Assembly (NCBI GenBank): GCA_025352825.1
Contig: JANXSG010000161.1
Span: forward strand, 1 to 35,180
DNA length: 35,180 nt
Direction: 5' to 3'
DNA from: Chthonomonadaceae bacterium
GTDB lineage: Bacteria > Armatimonadota > Chthonomonadetes > Chthonomonadales > Chthonomonadaceae
Shown: piece after piece, positions 32,646-35,180 of the stretch
Numbering within the stretch: position 1 is the first letter of the stretch
Layout of the letters: every line of letters starts with the position of its first letter
Made by a program: the position numbers and the translations under genes
The notes under the pieces: generated by a model
Seen by the model: the letters and a program-made list of their open reading frames with translations, nothing else
Told to the model about the DNA's origin: nothing
Databases searched by the model: none

Positions 32646-32939
32646 TTAAGAATCGAAAAGGGAATTTATTGCGGTCGCCAGATTCACATCCAACGCAGTA
32701 ATCCCATTTGCATCGTGAGTGGAAAGGTCGACTCGAACGGTGCTGTAAACATTAAACCATTCTGGATGATGATCCATCGACTGGGCTACAAGAGCCGCAC
32801 GAGACATGAAACCCCATGCTTCGATAAAATCTGCAAATTTGAATTCTCGGTGGAGTTTATCTGCTGCCAAACTCCAACCTTTGAGGCTGTGCAGCGCATT
32901 TTGAATCTCACTATCGGAGAGTTTGAGAGGTCTGGGCAT
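32646..32939 (-). CDS. phhB: Pterin-4a-carbinolamine dehydratase
   Basis: A 97-residue enzyme of the PCD/DCoH family that dehydrates 4a-hydroxytetrahydrobiopterin formed by aromatic amino acid hydroxylases, or acts in molybdopterin-related pathways where no hydroxylase exists. The motif MDHHPEWFNVYSTVRVDLSTHDANGITALDVNLA at about 55-88 contains the active-site histidines. GWSLAADKLHREFKFADFIEAWGFM is the first half. It lies 25 bases upstream of iscS and 23 bases downstream of the J-like gene. No hydroxylase gene is in the window. Confidence 0.95.
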   Translation of the reverse strand: MPRPLKLSDSEIQNALHSLKGWSLAADKLHREFKFADFIEAWGFMSRAALVAQSMDHHPEWFNVYSTVRVDLSTHDANGITALDVNLATAINSLFDS

Positions 32940-32962
32940 GGTCTTTTCCTGTCTGGGTTGTA

Positions 32963-33529
32963 TTATTTCGCAGGTTTCGCATCGTCAAACTCTAACAAAT
33001 CAAAACGGCGTGAAGTGGGATCGATGGCTTCACGCAGGATTTTATATGAAGCCTCCAGCCTGGCTTGAATGTCTCTGGCCTGTCTCTCTTCGTCTGATCC
33101 CGCAGGAAATCTGCTTGGCTCACTGCGGGAATAGAGGCGGCTGTAGGCAGCCTGCACAACGATAAAGTCATCTCCAGACTGCACACCCAGGAGACGGTAG
33201 TGGAAGTCGAGTGGATCGGGCGTACCAGGCGTCATCGCAGATGCTTGTGGCGCGGGCGGAGCTGATACCGTGGGACGGGCAGGAACTGACCCTTGTGCGA
33301 TCTCCTGGGGAGTTCGACGGCTTGTTTTGCTAAGCTTCGAATCCAGCCCATCTTTGAGGCTGTCCAGTAGTTCCTGGTGTGCATCTGCCTGGCTTCTGCT
33401 GATACCGCCGCTTCCGTCCGGGACAGAATTACGCTCATCGTCCCAGCGGTCGATTCGCTCCCGAATTTCAGTTGCGGTGCTTGATAGTTTTGATTTTGCA
33501 ATCCGAAAGAATCGTTCCGGAATACTCAT
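32963..33529 (-). CDS. J-domain-like protein lacking HPD
   Basis: A 188-residue protein with a charged helical N-terminal segment, a Pro/Ala-rich linker (RPTVSAPPAPQASAMTPGTPDP) and a C-terminal degenerate J-domain. That domain reads FHYRLLGVQSGDDFIVVQAAYSRLYSRSEPSRFPAGSDEERQARDIQARLEASYKILREAIDPTSRRFDLLE. The DnaJ HPD tripeptide is absent, so it probably does not stimulate DnaK. Similar J-like proteins are known in cyanobacteria. It starts 18 bases after pspA, so it is likely cotranscribed and may work with PspA at the membrane. Confidence 0.78.
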   Translation of the reverse strand: MSIPERFFRIAKSKLSSTATEIRERIDRWDDERNSVPDGSGGISRSQADAHQELLDSLKDGLDSKLSKTSRRTPQEIAQGSVPARPTVSAPPAPQASAMTPGTPDPLDFHYRLLGVQSGDDFIVVQAAYSRLYSRSEPSRFPAGSDEERQARDIQARLEASYKILREAIDPTSRRFDLLEFDDAKPAK

Positions 33530-33547
33530 AGACAGGCTCCATGGAGG

Positions 33548-34366
33548 CTATTTCTGGCCGCCTAATTTTGATTCCAGTTCACGCAATTGCCTATCGAGGT
33601 CACTCTCGGGTGCTCCGCCAGCTCCATTATTCGAAGCAGAACCCACCGTCTGTACCTGTTGCGTGGTTGTGGTGTTGTAGTTTGCAGCAGGAGAAGTCCC
33701 TAAAGACATCTTGGCTTCGAGCTCCGCAAGCTGACGATCGGCTTCGACATCCATCTGAGACACTTCCATCTCGCGAATTCGCGAGTCGATGCTGGTGTTC
33801 AGGATTTCACCGCGTGCGGAAGCTTCTGACTGCAGATTCTGAATGCGCTCTTGCACTCCGCCCCAGGAAGTTTCGTTATCACTGAACTGGAAGGAGTCGA
33901 GAGCTTTGTTGATCTTGATCTGGATCTGCGCCTGCTTCATATTGGCTTTCATAGCCAATGCTTCTGAAGTACGAACTCTGAAGCGTTCTTCTTCACCTTT
34001 GATCGCAGTCTTAACTTTTTCCGATGCTTCCTGCGCAGCAATAAGGTTAGTGCGCATACTAGTCAGGGTCTGGTCGTGCAGAGCTTTCTCTTTCAAAAAC
34101 TGTTTGGCCAGTTCCCGATTTCCAGCCTGCAGCGCTACCGTTGCCTTGCGCTCCAGTTCTGCTACCAGGCGCTCTTCCTTGTCCACCACTCCCTGCAGAT
34201 TATTTTTCTGGGTGATAGCCTGCACCGCAAGCTCACGGTTTTTAACCTGGTTTTCTCGCATTTCGCGAAGTGCTTCGTTAAGGATTATTTCTGGGTCCTC
34301 AATCTGATCCAGCTTACCGTGCAGTAAAGCCCGGATATAGTTCATCCACCTTTTCAACACCCCCAT
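33548..34366 (-). CDS. pspA: PspA/IM30 (Vipp1) family protein
   Basis: A 272-residue ESCRT-III-like coiled-coil protein that assembles on stressed inner membranes. GVLKRWMNYIRALLHGKLDQIEDPEIILNEALREMRENQ at the N-terminus is the amphipathic membrane helix plus helix 1. Long coiled coils follow (residues 40-150: VDKEERLVAELERKATVALQAG...). The C-terminal extension is low complexity (SLGTSPAANYNTTTTQQVQTVG), then a terminal helix (ESDLDRQLRELESKLGGQK), longer than E. coli PspA and reminiscent of Vipp1's C-terminal tail. GGAG precedes the ATG. It is the first gene of a four-gene run with two promoters upstream; no PspF or sigma-54 site was seen. Confidence 0.93.
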   Translation of the reverse strand: MGVLKRWMNYIRALLHGKLDQIEDPEIILNEALREMRENQVKNRELAVQAITQKNNLQGVVDKEERLVAELERKATVALQAGNRELAKQFLKEKALHDQTLTSMRTNLIAAQEASEKVKTAIKGEEERFRVRTSEALAMKANMKQAQIQIKINKALDSFQFSDNETSWGGVQERIQNLQSEASARGEILNTSIDSRIREMEVSQMDVEADRQLAELEAKMSLGTSPAANYNTTTTQQVQTVGSASNNGAGGAPESDLDRQLRELESKLGGQK

Positions 34367-34394
34367 GAGAACCCGTCTCCTTTCGCATCGGCAA

Positions 34395-34423
34395 TTTATC
34401 AGATATCAAGAGCTATAGGTCAA
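34395..34423 (-). promoter_or_regulatory. Proximal pspA promoter
   Basis: Minus-strand TTGACC (34418-34423), 17 bases, GATAAA (34395-34400). The RNA would start about 20 bases before the pspA ATG. Confidence 0.45.
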
Positions 34424-34587
34424 CTCTGATGCTGGTGGAATCGCCGAGCCGGCACATCTGTTCATAACGAATAAATTTGCTGCCGGGTATCCGGCTTGAA
34501 CACGCTACTACTACTGTTTTAGAAACGTAGAAAGTTTCGTAGATCAGGCAGATCAAAATAACTCAGTTTTACTTTCCCTGAATCTGT

Positions 34588-34616
34588 ATTATCACACTTT
34601 TCTCTAAGCTTGTCAA
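34588..34616 (-). promoter_or_regulatory. Distal pspA promoter
   Basis: Minus-strand perfect TTGACA (34611-34616), 17 bases, GATAAT (34588-34593, five of six). It gives a leader of about 215 bases. Confidence 0.65.
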
Positions 34617-34650
34617 CGGTTATGGTTACGAGGGCTGTTTTCTGTTAGGT

Positions 34651-34672
34651 GACTGGTATAGAATTACCAGTC
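34651..34672. terminator. Perfect hairpin after the partial acetyltransferase-like gene
   Basis: GACTGGTA and TACCAGTC form an eight-pair perfect stem around the loop TAGAAT. It lies downstream of the minus-strand gene ending at 34835, beyond the 79-bp element. No T-run is present, so termination is only suggested. Confidence 0.35.
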
Positions 34673-34716
34673 TGGAGAGCCTTGGGCCAACCGATATATG
34701 AATAGCATTCCAAATA

Positions 34717-34795
34717 GAAATCAGCCCATGCAGGGAGTCTTGAGCGACCGGAGATGGGCTTTGCAAATCCAGACCGGTACTTTAGTGCCGTGTCT
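34717..34795. repeat. 79-bp dispersed element, copy 2 (inverted)
   Basis: The reverse complement matches 8833-8911 at about nine in ten bases with a single one-base gap. The AGCCCAT/ATGGGCT arms are unchanged. In the small hairpin one base has changed, so that the + strand RNA here (CGGUACU/AGUGCCG) keeps a G-U pair while the other strand loses the pair. Confidence 0.85.
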
Positions 34796-34834
34796 CTGCT
34801 GTAATACTCTAAAATCCCACTCTTACCTGGGTCT

Positions 34835-35180
34835 CTAACTTGTCTCCGGTATGAAGGTAGGCATGACGACGCCATTGGGAGGCTGCCAGGCGCCACGCAC
34901 CTGTGAAAAATGGAACTGGCAATTTTTTGCCCCGGCGCGATACATCTCGGCTACTAGCTCTGCACAATCCACCGGGATAACGAATACGGGTTGACAGCCT
35001 TTGTGAACTTGCCATTCAGCATAGATTAGCGCTGCCATGCCCGTCTGAGTTTTGCAAACACCTGGGCCAAACATATTGCTGCCGGGGTGATTGATAGAGC
35101 AGAGAAACCCTTCCAGTTCTCCTGCCGCATCTTCCAGCACGGAAACATGCCAGATTCCCATTTTGTTCTCAAGAAAGTAT
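34835..35180 (-). CDS. Acetyltransferase-like (GNAT) protein, C-terminal part
   Basis: The frame is open to the right window edge, so only the last 114 or so residues are seen. NKMGIWHVSVLEDAAGELEGFLCSINHPGSNMFGPGVCKTQTGMAALIYAEWQVHKGCQPVFVIPVDCAELVAEMYRAGAKNCQFHFSQVRG resembles the end of a GNAT-like domain. A strand with 'GFL', a small-residue-rich helix, then a 'VPVDC.ELV.EMYRAGAKNC' helix-strand follow the usual 'N..A..LY...GF' position. The acetyl-CoA-binding loop is not clear. The assignment is by pattern only. Confidence 0.6.
   Translation of the reverse strand, partial: YFLENKMGIWHVSVLEDAAGELEGFLCSINHPGSNMFGPGVCKTQTGMAALIYAEWQVHKGCQPVFVIPVDCAELVAEMYRAGAKNCQFHFSQVRGAWQPPNGVVMPTFIPETS

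Larger units (their letters stand above)
34367..34834. other. Region upstream of pspA
   Basis: 468 bases. It contains two tandem promoters for pspA, an eight-pair perfect hairpin (34651-34672) and the second copy of the 79-bp element (34717-34795). It ends at the stop of the partial acetyltransferase-like gene. No protein-coding gene is supported. Confidence 0.6.

Noticed and set aside
34367-34640. Sigma-54 promoter and PspF site upstream of pspA
   Set aside because: No GG-N10-GC element was found; two sigma-70 type promoters explain expression.

Overview
The window is a 35 kb stretch of bacterial chromosome of medium GC, dense with genes and with short intergenic gaps. Three things point to a didermal, free-living bacterium of the Armatimonadota / Planctomycetota / Verrucomicrobiota / Acidobacteriota type: a planctomycete-type cytochrome protein (PSCyt1-DUF1549-DUF1553), a Tat-exported DUF1501 protein, and a LolA/DUF2092-like protein. 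Armatimonadota is my best guess, but this is inference from gene families, not a placement. A perfect parS site beside parAB shows the window is chromosomal and probably near the replication origin.

Layout. 1-2565: valS, cut at its 5' end. 2652-3286: a small protein translationally coupled to a retropepsin-like protein. 3543-4295 (-): two tandem secreted YHS/TRASH-type cysteine proteins. 4386-6709 (-): an M48 peptidase, a membrane-anchored helical protein and a CelD/BcsL-type acyltransferase, read from a promoter divergent from the next block. 6887-10142 (+): a LolA/DUF2092-like protein, a WecA/TagO-type phosphoglycosyltransferase and UDP-GlcNAc 2-epimerase, a surface-polymer block. 10296-13476 (+): an exported redoxin/cytochrome c/copper monooxygenase fusion, a FlgM-like anti-sigma factor and a lipoprotein. 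13477-15873: GC-rich dispersed repeats, parS, and the operon parA-parB-nudix (-). 16155-18322 (+): a type II restriction-modification pair, visibly AT-richer than its surroundings and probably acquired. 18439-20388 (-): CoA-binding protein, DoxX and a Spy-like periplasmic protein from a good promoter. 20625-27086 (+): DUF3748 propeller, PSCyt1/DUF1549/DUF1553, SAM methyltransferase, DUF1501. 27079-28593 (-): two antitoxin/PIN-toxin modules, each toxin broken by one in-frame TAA. 28777-29574 (+): a metallopeptidase-like protein with its own promoter. 29819-30940 (-): primary sigma factor with a long leader. 31448-34366 (-): pspA, J-like protein, pterin dehydratase and cysteine desulfurase as one run. 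34835-35180 (-): C-terminal part of an acetyltransferase-like protein.

Non-coding structure adds to this. A 79-bp element with two hairpins occurs twice, at 8833-8911 and inverted at 34717-34795. A GC-rich palindromic repeat family occurs at 8921, 13521 and 13657. Several near-consensus sigma-70 promoters (TTGACA-like, 17-18 bp, TATAAT-like) agree with the primary sigma factor encoded here. I saw no tRNA, rRNA, CRISPR array or insertion sequence. No whole new defence or metabolic system is evident. The most unusual items are the two parallel nonsense-broken PIN toxins, the 79-bp structured repeat, the HELLE protein and the leader of the sigma factor gene.
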